Shown in pieces: positions 17,402 through 25,228 of a stretch of 33,514 nucleotides of DNA. Positions within the stretch are counted from its first letter, which is position 1; each line of letters opens with the position of its first letter. The translations under genes were made by a program, and so were the position numbers. A model generated the notes under the pieces. The model did not search any database. It saw only the letters and a list, made by a program, of their open reading frames with translations, and was not told where the DNA came from. Origin of the DNA: Anaeroplasmataceae bacterium. GTDB lineage: Bacteria > Bacillota_I > Bacilli_A > Acholeplasmatales > Anaeroplasmataceae. Location of the stretch: NCBI GenBank assembly GCA_020025015.1, contig JAHHSV010000015.1, forward strand, positions 1 through 33,514, read 5' to 3'.

Positions 17402-17423
17402 AAAAAGCCACAAATTGTGGCTT
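17402..17423 (-). terminator. terminator of the U32 gene
   Basis: AAGCCACAA (17405-17413) and TTGTGGCTT (17415-17423) form a near-perfect palindrome. On the minus strand a T-rich run follows (A run at 17402-17406). The stop codon lies in the stem. Confidence 0.75.
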
Positions 17424-19653
17424 ATAGTATTTTACGCTTAAAGTAAGCGCGTGTATTATTTTCCTTATCAAAATAATGAGTGCTTTTGTCTAGATTATTA
17501 AGCTTATCCTTAAATGCTAAAATAATATTTTTAGTCTCCTCGGCATCTTCAAGGGTAAAGTCTAAACGGAAACGATTAATATAAGGATATAGCTTATCTA
17601 AATCATCAATTAGGTTAGTAGACTTACTATTAACTAGGAAGGTTGTACAGTCCTCATGAAGTAAAGGGAAGGAAGTAGTTGAATCCTTTAATTCATATTG
17701 ATGCTCCTTGCAGCCAGGGCATTCGCCAATATGACGGATTGGGCAGTAGTTTAGTGTCATTAAGGTAAATCTACCATAAACAATCATATCAATGTTTGGC
17801 ATAAAGCCATACTTATTTTTAAAGCTTTGGGCTAAATCTCTAATTTCTTCATAGCTTAATTCCTTACTGATGGTGACATTTTTAGCGCCTAAGCTTAATA
17901 AATAGGCTAAGCTTTCGTGATTTAAAACGTTAAATTCATAGTCAGTAGTTAAATTCTTATCTCTATTTAAGCTAAATGCTCCGTAATTAGCTACTAATAA
18001 ATCATTAGAGCTACGATTATAATCAGTAGAAGTATAGCTAATAAAGGAATCGCCATAATAAACATTTTCAAGCTCAAGCTCCTTAGCAATATTAGCCTGC
18101 TCTAAAGTATAGCACTTACAAATTAGTTTTTTTGTAACAGCAGTTTTTATAGGCTTAAGCTCCTTTTCTTCAAGGATAACAGCTTCCTTTTTATTAGAGC
18201 TATAAATTGCTTCAATCATTTTAAGTCTTAAATGGTTTAATTCACTTACAGTAAGGAAAAGATTACCCTCAAGGTTTAGATATAAGCCTTCAATAAAGAA
18301 AGGATTATCATCAAACTTGCTTAATTGCTTAGTGATAGTTTCTTCAGAAAGGCCCTGATTTTTTGCTTCCTGTAATAGCATATCACTATAAACGGTAATG
18401 GCTTTATCCTTATAGAAGCAGCTAAGCTCTAAGGGTTGATTTAAGCTACCATTGATATAAATAGTTAAAGGTATTTTATAATCCTCATTTTGAATAGAGG
18501 TAATATTTTCCTTATCCTTCATTTTGTAAAGCTCAAATTCTCCAGGAATAATCTCTTTAAGCTTTAAGTAGGATAGGGTATTAACAGAATCAACTGGCTT
18601 CATATTTTTATTATATAGATCAAGAATATTGAAGTAGAAGTCCTTACCATTATTATCTCTAATTCTAATACGATCACCTAAGTTAACCTTTTTAGTTATA
18701 TTTAATTCATAAAGATAATTATTTTTATATTTTATTTTACCTAGGTATTCGCCAACATTACCAGAGCGTAGGGAATAAACGATATTACCACGATCCTCAT
18801 TAGCTAAAAAGCCTTTAGTATATTCACGGTGGAAGATTCTATTTAACGTGTTAGTTTTATAATTAGGATTATTAAGCTTATTACGATAGCTTTTAACAAC
18901 ACTTCTAACGTAGGCCTCATCCTTCATTCTGCCTTCGATTTTTAAGGAATCAACACCTAGCTTTTTTAAATCGGCTAGGGCTTCAAAGGAATTTAAGTCC
19001 TTCATTGATAGGTAATTAGCCTTAGGAGCACAAACCTTGCCATCCTTTAAAATTTCATATTCATAACGGCAGTTTTGACTGCATCTGCCACGATTACCAG
19101 AACGTAGCGTAAGAAGGCTTGACATATAGCAGTTACCACTATAGCTTACACATAAAGCACCATGAATAAAGACCTCAATAGGTAGCTTAGAATTTTCCTT
19201 GATACGTTTAATTTCCTTTAAAGGAACCTCACGTGCAAGAACGGCTCTTTTAGCGCCAAGCTCTTCAAAAAACTTAATATCCTCAAGATTTTTTAAGCCA
19301 ACCTGAGTAGAAATATGACACTCTAAGCCTGGCATAGTATCTAATATATATTTAATTATTGCTAAATCGGTTGTAATAATAGCATCAACACCTAGCTTAT
19401 AGATTTCCTTTAGGTAGCTTTTAACATCAGCTAATTCGGAATCCTTAATTAAGGTATTTACTGTCACATAGATTTTTTTATCTAAGACGTGGGCAATATT
19501 ACAAATTTTTTCTAATTCCTCAAGGCTTAGATTTTTCGCATAGGCTCTTGCTCCAAAGCGTTCGGTAGCAAGATATAGGGCATCAGCCCCGGCATAAAGA
19601 GCAGCCTTAGCTATTTGATAGTTTCCGGCTGGTGCTAATAATTCACATTTCAT
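17422..19653 (-). CDS. long-form peptidase U32 family protein, RlhA/TrhP-like
   Basis: An about 743-residue U32 protein. The N-terminal domain starts MKCELLAPAGNYQIAKAALYAGADA, typical of the family (shown here in two parts: ELLAPAG, then AGADALYL). The U32 signature gives HGALCVSYSGNC and NRGRCSQNCR, with cysteines at about 168, 175, 191 and 195. In UbiU/UbiV such cysteines hold a 4Fe-4S cluster. IEGRMKDEAYVRSVV follows. A second U32-like part lies at about 500-700, with CPIRHIGECPGC and a further Cys. Despite the name, RlhA and TrhP members hydroxylate rRNA or tRNA rather than cut protein. Which RNA is not shown. In-frame ATGs lie at 19665 and 19659; I chose 19653 because GGTGA precedes it and the predicted transcript starts near 19663. 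Confidence 0.85.
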   Translation of the reverse strand: MKCELLAPAGNYQIAKAALYAGADALYLATERFGARAYAKNLSLEELEKICNIAHVLDKKIYVTVNTLIKDSELADVKSYLKEIYKLGVDAIITTDLAIIKYILDTMPGLECHISTQVGLKNLEDIKFFEELGAKRAVLAREVPLKEIKRIKENSKLPIEVFIHGALCVSYSGNCYMSSLLTLRSGNRGRCSQNCRYEYEILKDGKVCAPKANYLSMKDLNSFEALADLKKLGVDSLKIEGRMKDEAYVRSVVKSYRNKLNNPNYKTNTLNRIFHREYTKGFLANEDRGNIVYSLRSGNVGEYLGKIKYKNNYLYELNITKKVNLGDRIRIRDNNGKDFYFNILDLYNKNMKPVDSVNTLSYLKLKEIIPGEFELYKMKDKENITSIQNEDYKIPLTIYINGSLNQPLELSCFYKDKAITVYSDMLLQEAKNQGLSEETITKQLSKFDDNPFFIEGLYLNLEGNLFLTVSELNHLRLKMIEAIYSSNKKEAVILEEKELKPIKTAVTKKLICKCYTLEQANIAKELELENVYYGDSFISYTSTDYNRSSNDLLVANYGAFSLNRDKNLTTDYEFNVLNHESLAYLLSLGAKNVTISKELSYEEIRDLAQSFKNKYGFMPNIDMIVYGRFTLMTLNYCPIRHIGECPGCKEHQYELKDSTTSFPLLHEDCTTFLVNSKSTNLIDDLDKLYPYINRFRLDFTLEDAEETKNIILAFKDKLNNLDKSTHYFDKENNTRAYFKRKIL

Positions 19654-19669
19654 TTTCATCACCATAGTG

Positions 19670-19697
19670 ATTTTAACAAAAAATCAAAAAAAATCAA
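19670..19697 (-). promoter_or_regulatory. promoter of the U32 gene
   Basis: On the minus strand TTGATT (19697-19692), a 16-base spacer, and TAAAAT (19675-19670) with TG one base before it. Transcription would start near 19663, downstream of the first in-frame ATG. Confidence 0.6.
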
Positions 19698-19727
19698 TGT
19701 TTCGCCTATATATTAATGGAGGTTCGC

Positions 19728-20843
19728 ATGAAAGTAGATGAGGTATTAGAAAGGTATTATGGGTTTAAAGACTTTAAGCCCATTCAAAGAAAGTTAATTT
19801 TTAAGATTTTAGGTAATAATGATGTTTTGGCTATTTTAAAAACAGGCTATGGAAAATCACTAATTTATCAAATTGCAGGCTTGATGCTTGAGGGAATAAC
19901 TGTAGTTATTACACCCTTAATATCCTTGATGAAGGATCAGGTTGATAGCTTAAATAGGAAAAACATTAAGGCTTGCTATATAAATTCCTTAATGAGCTTA
20001 GCTGAGCAAAAAAAAATTTATGAAAGAATTGATGATTATCGGTTTATTTATGTTAGTCCTGAAAGGCTAGAATCTAAAAGCTTTTTAGAAGCGATTAGTA
20101 AGGTTAGCTTAGTTGTTATTGATGAGGCTCATACGCTATTATGGGGCTTAGAATTTAGAAAAAGTATGTTAAAAATTAAAGACTTTGTAAATAGATTTGA
20201 GGTTAGGCCTAGGGTTTGTGCGTTTACAGCGACGGCAAGCATTGAAACCATTAAATTTATAATTAAAATCCTAGGCTTAAAGCATCCTTATGTTGAAAGA
20301 CACGTCCCTTATAATTCTAAAAATGAAATAATTTCTCTTAGGGGAGATAGTAAGCTAATTTTAAATAAGCTTTTAAAGAAGAATAAGGGTAAGCTTATAA
20401 TTTATGCCTTAACAAGGAAGCGGGTTATGGAAATTTATGAAACCTATAAGAATCTTTATAGGATAACCTATTATCATGGGAAAATGGCTAGAGAAGATAA
20501 AAATATTAATCAGGATAGCTTTACTAAAGGTGTAAATAATATTATTGTTGCTACAGTTGCCTTTGGAATGGGAATTGATATACCAGATATTAAGACAATT
20601 ATTTTATATGATTTACCGCTAACCTTAGGCGATCTAATTCAAGAAATAGGTAGAGCTGGGAGGGATGGCAGCTTAGTTAAAAGCTATTTAATTTTAAATG
20701 AAGAAGGGTTAAAATTAGCGGATTTATTAATTAAAAATAGTAGTAATGTAATGCAGGCTAAAAGAGAATTTGATGAGGTCATAAGCTTTTTCTACAAAAA
20801 AGATAAAAAGCGAGAAATCTTTAAATATTTTATGGAAATATAA
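19728..20843 (+). CDS. minimal RecQ-type DNA helicase core
   Basis: A superfamily 2 helicase of 371 residues containing only the two RecA-like domains. Walker A is TGYGKS (39-44, usual TGGGKS). Motif II is DEAH (132-135), followed by TLLWGLEFRKS, one residue shorter than the aromatic loop of classic RecQ (CISQWGHDFRP). Motif III is FTATAS and motif VI is QEIGRAGRDG (305-314). The C-terminus FFYKKDKKREIFKYFMEI lines up with the start of the RecQ zinc domain (YC...CRR..L..YFGE), but the cysteines are gone and the protein stops there. It thus lacks the Zn, winged-helix and HRDC parts. ATG at 19728 has GGAGG (19718-19722) at correct spacing; the ATG at 19716 overlaps it. No clear promoter is visible. 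Confidence 0.85.
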   Translation: MKVDEVLERYYGFKDFKPIQRKLIFKILGNNDVLAILKTGYGKSLIYQIAGLMLEGITVVITPLISLMKDQVDSLNRKNIKACYINSLMSLAEQKKIYERIDDYRFIYVSPERLESKSFLEAISKVSLVVIDEAHTLLWGLEFRKSMLKIKDFVNRFEVRPRVCAFTATASIETIKFIIKILGLKHPYVERHVPYNSKNEIISLRGDSKLILNKLLKKNKGKLIIYALTRKRVMEIYETYKNLYRITYYHGKMAREDKNINQDSFTKGVNNIIVATVAFGMGIDIPDIKTIILYDLPLTLGDLIQEIGRAGRDGSLVKSYLILNEEGLKLADLLIKNSSNVMQAKREFDEVISFFYKKDKKREIFKYFMEI

Positions 20844-20864
20844 GTGGAAATATTTTGTTTTTAG

Positions 20865-20893
20865 TTGACTATTAGGTATTATTGTTGTATACT
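20865..20893 (+). promoter_or_regulatory. promoter of the feo operon
   Basis: TTGACT (20865-20870), a 17-base spacer, and TATACT (20888-20893). This is among the closest matches to the sigma-A consensus in the window. Transcription should start near 20900. Confidence 0.85.
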
Positions 20894-20905
20894 TATATGC
20901 GATTA

Positions 20906-20921
20906 GTTAGCAAAGACTAAC
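20906..20921 (+). promoter_or_regulatory. candidate DtxR-type operator in the feo leader
   Basis: GTTAG (20906-20910) and CTAAC (20917-20921) form an inverted repeat around CAAAGA, just downstream of the predicted start of feo transcription. The GGTTAG/CTAACC half-site wording is that of DtxR/IdeR boxes, and a DtxR-type regulator is encoded at 23829. The site could instead be a small RNA hairpin. The spacing differs from the classical DtxR box, so the call is tentative. Confidence 0.45.
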
Positions 20922-20937
20922 CGAAAGAGGGAAGAAT

Positions 20938-21225
20938 ATGGAACAAAGTATTTTTAAAGTTAATGACACCTGTAAGCTTTCTGAGCTTAAGGTTGGACAA
21001 ACTGGAGTAGTTCTTTCTTTTGACAATGAAAATAAAGCATTGCGAAGAAGATTACTCGATATGGGTATAACTAAAGGAGTAAGCATTGATGTAAAGATGA
21101 TTAGTCCCCTTGGTGACCCAATTAGTATTGGCTTAAGAGGCTATCAATTATGTCTAAGAAAAGCTGATATGGAAAATATCCTTGTTAGAGTAACTAAGGA
21201 TTATGTAGAAAAGGGAGGCAAGTAA
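20938..21225 (+). CDS. feoA: ferrous iron transport protein A
   Basis: A small cytoplasmic SH3-like protein that supports FeoB in ferrous iron uptake. The 95 residues contain the usual wording: LSELKVGQTGVVLSF, then RRRLLDMGITKGVSIDV, PLGDPISIGLRGYQLCLR and KADMENILV. A short tail extends the normal 75-residue form. GAGGG gives the ribosome site. feoB starts one base after the stop. The promoter upstream is strong, with a candidate iron operator in the leader. Confidence 0.95.
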   Translation: MEQSIFKVNDTCKLSELKVGQTGVVLSFDNENKALRRRLLDMGITKGVSIDVKMISPLGDPISIGLRGYQLCLRKADMENILVRVTKDYVEKGGK

Positions 21226-21226
21226 A

Positions 21227-23332
21227 ATGATAAAAAGATGTTGCCTTGTTGGTAACCAAAATAGTGGTAAAACCTTACTATTTAATGTTTTAACTGGTTT
21301 AAATCAAAAGGTTGGTAACTGGCCTGGTGTTACAGTTGAGAGAAAGGATGGTTTAATTAAGGGCACTGATATTGAAATTACTGACCTGCCAGGTATTTAC
21401 TCATTAAGTCCTTATACAAGAGAGGAAGAAATCAGTAGACAGTTTGTAATTCAAGAAAGACCGGATTTAATAATTAATATTATCGATAGTACATCAATTG
21501 AAAGAGCTTTATATTTAACTACTCAATTAATGGAGCTTAATACCAAGGTTTTAGTTGTTTTAAATATGGAAGATATCCTTGCCAAAAAGGGCTATAAGAT
21601 TGATGTTAAAGAACTTGAAAAGGAATTAGGTACAAGGGTTGTTTCTATCAGTGCCTTAAAGAAGACAGGTATTAAGGAATTAATTAGTACCATTCAAAAT
21701 ACTGACACGGAAATTCCTGGAGCCAAAAGCCATAGGATTTTTGATGCTAAGGTTGAAGCATTAGTCACAGAGGTTACAGAAGAGCTAGATGAGGATGTTT
21801 ATGAAAAACGCTTCGCTAGTATTAAGGTAATCGAAAAAGATGAAAGATACTATACAAAGTATTATAGAGAAAAATTCGCTGATAAGATTAATGAATTAGA
21901 AAAAGAAGAAAACGTTGATACAGAGCAATTAATTGCCTCTGAGCGTTATAATTATATTGAAAAGCTAAGAGATAAGACAGTTAACAAAAAAGAAAGTGTT
22001 TCTTTAACAGAAAAGATTGATAAAATCCTATTAAACAAATGGTTAGCAATTCCAATTTTCATTGTAATTATGGCTTTAGTTTATTTATTAAGCGTTGGTT
22101 TAGTTGGTGGTGCAACCGTTGGTTTAGTTGATATGCTATTTAATGGTGGCGATGCGATTGAGTTCCCACTTCCATTTATTGATCCAATTGTTGTTGAGCT
22201 TGGTGGAGAATTTAAAGGCTTAGGTCCTTGGTTAGCTGAGCTTATTACAAATGCTGGTGGTAGTGAATGGGCAGCTTCTTTAGTTGCTGATGGTGCTGTT
22301 GCTGGTGTTGGTGCTGTTTTAAACTTCGTACCACAGCTAATGATTTTATTCCTATTATTAAGCTTACTTGAAACATCAGGCTATATGAGCCGTGTTACCT
22401 TCTTATTTGATAGAGCCTTCAAGAAGTTAGGTATGAGTGGTAAATCATTAATTCCATTTATCGTTGGTACTGGTTGTTCAGTTCCTGCAATTATGGGTGC
22501 AAGACAGATTGAAAATAATGATGAGCATCAAATGACAGTTGTTTTAACTCCATTTATGCCATGCTCTGCAAAGCTTCCTATTATTGCTTCATTTATCGCT
22601 GGTATCTTTACTCCAGTTATGGGTGGTAGCTCTTGGTTAGTTACCTTTGGTATGTATGTTTTAGCAGTTGTAGTAATCATTTTATGTGGTTATTTATTAA
22701 ATAAGTTCTTTGTTAAGGAAAAGAGTACAACATTTATTACTGAATTACCTGAATATCATGCTCCTAGTGCATCTTATGTAGCTAAGGATGTATGGGAAAA
22801 GACTTGGGCTTTCATTAAGAGAGCTGGTACTATTATCTTCCTATGCTCTATTGGTATTTGGATTTTATTAAATTTAAATTATCAATTTCAATTCGTTGGT
22901 TATGTTGAGCGTGAGGTAGATGGAGAAATGGTAGCCTTCTTAAATGTTGAAGATAGCTTACTTGCTAATATTGGTAAGTCATTTGCTTGGATCTTTGCTC
23001 CAATGCTAGGTATGAATTTCTCTTGGGGTGCTTCAGTTTCTGCAGTTCAAGGTTTAGTAGCTAAGGAATTAGTAATTTCTTCAATGGAGGTTATTAATCA
23101 AGTTGGTGAAGGTGGTAACGTATTTGCTGGTGCTCAATTTGGCTTCTTTAATGGCTTTAGCGCAATGGGTTATATGATTTTCACATTATTCAGTGCTCCA
23201 TGCTTCGGTGCAATTGGTGCAATGCGTAGAGAGTTAGGCTCATCTAAGATGATGTGGAAGGCTATAGCGTTCCAAACTGGTGTTGCTTTTGTATTAGCTT
23301 CATTAGTTGGTATTTGGGGCGTATTCTTTTAG
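21227..23332 (+). CDS. feoB: ferrous iron transporter B
   Basis: The GTP-dependent membrane transporter for Fe(II). The N-terminal G domain has G1 GNQNSGKT (9-16), G3 DLPG (53-56) with SLSPYTREE following, and NMED (113-116). A GDI-like helical linker (about 165-260) leads to the membrane domain from about residue 265. The core motif FIVGTGCSVPAIMGARQIEN carries the Cys of the proposed ion path, and TPFMPCSAKLPI is the second gate motif. The 701-residue length is normal. GGGAGG lies in the end of feoA. A small FeoB-associated gene follows after 10 bases. Confidence 0.97.
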   Translation: MIKRCCLVGNQNSGKTLLFNVLTGLNQKVGNWPGVTVERKDGLIKGTDIEITDLPGIYSLSPYTREEEISRQFVIQERPDLIINIIDSTSIERALYLTTQLMELNTKVLVVLNMEDILAKKGYKIDVKELEKELGTRVVSISALKKTGIKELISTIQNTDTEIPGAKSHRIFDAKVEALVTEVTEELDEDVYEKRFASIKVIEKDERYYTKYYREKFADKINELEKEENVDTEQLIASERYNYIEKLRDKTVNKKESVSLTEKIDKILLNKWLAIPIFIVIMALVYLLSVGLVGGATVGLVDMLFNGGDAIEFPLPFIDPIVVELGGEFKGLGPWLAELITNAGGSEWAASLVADGAVAGVGAVLNFVPQLMILFLLLSLLETSGYMSRVTFLFDRAFKKLGMSGKSLIPFIVGTGCSVPAIMGARQIENNDEHQMTVVLTPFMPCSAKLPIIASFIAGIFTPVMGGSSWLVTFGMYVLAVVVIILCGYLLNKFFVKEKSTTFITELPEYHAPSASYVAKDVWEKTWAFIKRAGTIIFLCSIGIWILLNLNYQFQFVGYVEREVDGEMVAFLNVEDSLLANIGKSFAWIFAPMLGMNFSWGASVSAVQGLVAKELVISSMEVINQVGEGGNVFAGAQFGFFNGFSAMGYMIFTLFSAPCFGAIGAMRRELGSSKMMWKAIAFQTGVAFVLASLVGIWGVFF

Positions 23333-23342
23333 GAGGTAAATT

Positions 23343-23504
23343 ATGTTTTTAGCAAATAGTGTTAATATTGCAGTTGTAATTGTTGTAATTCTTCTAGTAT
23401 TACTTGTGATTTTCTTAAGATTTATCTTGCCCCACATTAAAGCCAAAAAGGTAAAGACTGGTAAACCTGAGTGTAGAAATGATAGATGCAGTAAATGTCA
23501 CTAA
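23343..23504 (+). CDS. FeoB-associated Cys-rich membrane peptide, 53 residues
   Basis: A small gene of 54 codons immediately after feoB, with AGGAGG (23331-23336) seven bases before the ATG. The product starts MFLANSVNIAVVIVV, has one membrane helix at about residues 7-30, then a basic stretch (HIKAKKVK) and a Cys-rich tail ECRNDRCSKCH (Cys44, Cys49, Cys52). This plan, a single helix with cytoplasmic cysteines next to feoB, is that of the FeoB-associated Cys-rich membrane protein family, probably a metal or redox partner. The last 26 bases overlap the next gene in another frame. Confidence 0.8.
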   Translation: MFLANSVNIAVVIVVILLVLLVIFLRFILPHIKAKKVKTGKPECRNDRCSKCH

Positions 23505-23697
23505 TGTAGTTGTTATCTTAGTTTTAGCGATAATTTCTATATTAATTATCCTTCATTTAATAAGAGTTTACAGAGAAAGCCCCTGTGGTGATTGTGCTAG
23601 TAGAAAAGAATGTCAGGCTTTTAGTAAAAAGAAATTGTTAAAGGCTTATAAAAAAGCATGTAAATTAGAAAAGAAAATGGACAAAACTAAGGCTTAG
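23479..23697 (+). CDS. second FeoB-associated Cys-rich membrane protein
   Basis: A 72-residue protein with one helix at about residues 9-29 and the tail SPCGDCASRKECQAF (Cys36, Cys39, Cys45), then a Lys-rich helix with Cys61. The CxxCxxxxxC pattern fits the FeoB-associated family (PF12669-like). It starts inside the previous gene and has only a weak GAGTG ribosome site, so coupled translation is likely. The stop lies inside the terminator hairpin. Two such genes in tandem after feoB suggest paired metal handling, but exact roles are unknown. Confidence 0.8.
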   Translation: MIDAVNVTNVVVILVLAIISILIILHLIRVYRESPCGDCASRKECQAFSKKKLLKAYKKACKLEKKMDKTKA

Positions 23698-23718
23698 GCC
23701 AAGGTTTTGCCCTTTTTT
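23682..23718 (+). terminator. terminator of the feo operon
   Basis: CAAAAC (23682-23687) pairs with GTTTTG (23704-23709), with an inner GGC/GCC stem around TTAG. CCC and six T follow (23710-23718). It overlaps the last stop codon. Confidence 0.75.
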
Positions 23719-23730
23719 ATAGTCTTTTTA

Positions 23731-23759
23731 TTTATCATACAATTAGAATATGATATAAT
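23731..23759 (+). promoter_or_regulatory. promoter of the DtxR-aroF-tyrA operon
   Basis: TATAAT at 23754-23759 with TG one base upstream (23751-23752). TTTATC at 23731-23736 is a weak -35 with a 17-base spacer. I found no second copy of the feo inverted repeat here. Confidence 0.65.
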
Positions 23760-23828
23760 ATTATAAGATTTTTAGTTTATATTTAAAAATTTATTGTGTT
23801 AAAAAATAGCTAAAGGAGCGATTAATAT

Positions 23829-24215
23829 ATGAAAAATAATGAATCAATGGAAATGTATTTAGAAACTATTTTAACTCTTTCATCAGGAAGCAAGAATGTT
23901 CATGCTATTGATGTGGCAACGGAAATGAACTTTTCAAAGCCTAGTGTTTCAAGAGCGATGAAGCTTTTAAAGCAAAATAATTATATTGAAATTGATAGAG
24001 GTGGCGCAATAACCTTAACAGAGCTTGGTAGGGCAAGGGCAGCAAAGGTTTATGAAAGGCATTGCATTTTAACTAAAACGTTTGAAATGCTTGGAGCACC
24101 AGCTAAGCTAGCAGAGGAGGATGCTTGTCGTATAGAGCATTATATTTCTGATGAATTATTCGATATAATTAAAAAGCATGTTTTAAGCCATGCTCCTATG
24201 GGGAGTGATAAGTAA
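23829..24215 (+). CDS. DtxR/MntR-family metal-dependent regulator
   Basis: A 128-residue repressor. A winged helix-turn-helix lies at about 24-60 (HAIDVATEMNFSKPSVSRAMKLL). The metal-binding dimer domain follows, up to about 120. Metal residues can be aligned: Met9 (in MEMYLETI), Cys100, Glu103 and His104 (in DACRIEH) match DtxR Met10, Cys102, Glu105 and His106, the set of Fe-sensing regulators. MntR has Asp at the first position. The ancillary site is partly changed: His78 matches His79, but Thr82 and Glu96 replace Glu83 and His98. No C-terminal SH3 domain is present. AAGGAG sits 10 bases upstream. The next gene starts on its stop (TAATG). Confidence 0.85.
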   Translation: MKNNESMEMYLETILTLSSGSKNVHAIDVATEMNFSKPSVSRAMKLLKQNNYIEIDRGGAITLTELGRARAAKVYERHCILTKTFEMLGAPAKLAEEDACRIEHYISDELFDIIKKHVLSHAPMGSDK

Positions 24216-25228
24216 TGATAATTAGATTAAAAAAGGATATAACTTTAGAAGAGGTTAGTAAGCTAAAATCCTTCTTTAAGGATCATAAATGCCAAATTAA
24301 GGATGCAAGTAGTGATGATGTTAAGGTATTTGGTATTATTGGTGATACTTCATCAATAATGGAATCTGACGTTTATGCCTATAAGGGCGTTGAGACAATT
24401 ACCCGTATTCAGGTGCCATATAAGAAGGCCTCAAAGCTTATTCATCCTAAGCCTACAGTTATTGATGTAAATGGCGTTAAAATTGGTGGGGGTAACTTTG
24501 TCGTTATGGCTGGTCCTTGCTCAGTAGAAAATCGTGACCAAATAATTGCGGTTGCTGAATCAGTAAAGGCTAGTGGTGCCCAAATTTTAAGAGGCGGTGC
24601 TTATAAGCCTAGAACTAGCCCTTATGCCTTTCAGGGGTTAGAGCTTGAGGGTCTAGATTTATTATTAGAGGCCAAAAAGGCAACTGGTTTACCAATTGTT
24701 ACAGAGATTCAATCAGAGGATTCAATTCCTCGTTTTGTAAGAGATGTTGATATTATTCAGGTTGGTGCTAGAAATATGCAAAATTTCCATTTGCTAAAGG
24801 CCTTAGGTAAGATTGATAAGCCGATTTTATTAAAACGTGGTATGTCTGCGACAGTTGAGGAATGGTTAATGGCTGCCGAATATATTTTGGCCGGTGGTAA
24901 TAATAAGGTTATCTTATGTGAGCGTGGTATTAGAACATTTGAAAAATACACAAGAAACACCTTAGATTTATCAGCTGTTTTAGCGGTGCGTGAATTATCT
25001 CACCTTCCAGTTATTGTTGATCCAAGCCATTCAAGTGGCCGTTGGAGTATGGTTCCCGACCTATCTAAAGCAGCTTTAGCTGTTGGTAGTGATGGTTTAA
25101 TTATTGAGGTTCATAATGATCCAGAAAAGGCGCTTTGTGATGGCGCTCAAAGCTTAAAGCCTGAAAAGTTTGATTCGTTAATGACGGATTTAAGAAAAAT
25201 TGCTCCAATTGTAGGAAAAAAATTATAA
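24215..25228 (+). CDS. aroF: 3-deoxy-7-phosphoheptulonate synthase (DAHP synthase)
   Basis: Catalyses the first step of the shikimate pathway, joining PEP and erythrose 4-phosphate. It is the type I-beta class, with an N-terminal ferredoxin-like regulatory domain (about 1-70, as in Thermotoga) and a TIM barrel. Motifs: MAGPCSVE (Cys102, metal ligand), LRGGAYKPRTSPYAFQG, GARNMQNF, LLKRGMSATVEEW, and DPSHSSGR with the metal His, then EVHNDPEKALCDG. Length 337 is normal. It overlaps the regulator stop by one base and is itself overlapped by tyrA. The enzyme needs a divalent metal. The symbol indicates the class and may be aroG-like. Confidence 0.93.
   Translation: MIIRLKKDITLEEVSKLKSFFKDHKCQIKDASSDDVKVFGIIGDTSSIMESDVYAYKGVETITRIQVPYKKASKLIHPKPTVIDVNGVKIGGGNFVVMAGPCSVENRDQIIAVAESVKASGAQILRGGAYKPRTSPYAFQGLELEGLDLLLEAKKATGLPIVTEIQSEDSIPRFVRDVDIIQVGARNMQNFHLLKALGKIDKPILLKRGMSATVEEWLMAAEYILAGGNNKVILCERGIRTFEKYTRNTLDLSAVLAVRELSHLPVIVDPSHSSGRWSMVPDLSKAALAVGSDGLIIEVHNDPEKALCDGAQSLKPEKFDSLMTDLRKIAPIVGKKL

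Noticed and set aside
17273..17421. Small gene between the DUF1836 and U32 genes
   Set aside because: No frame with start and ribosome site; the stretch is explained by the DUF1836 promoter and the U32 terminator.
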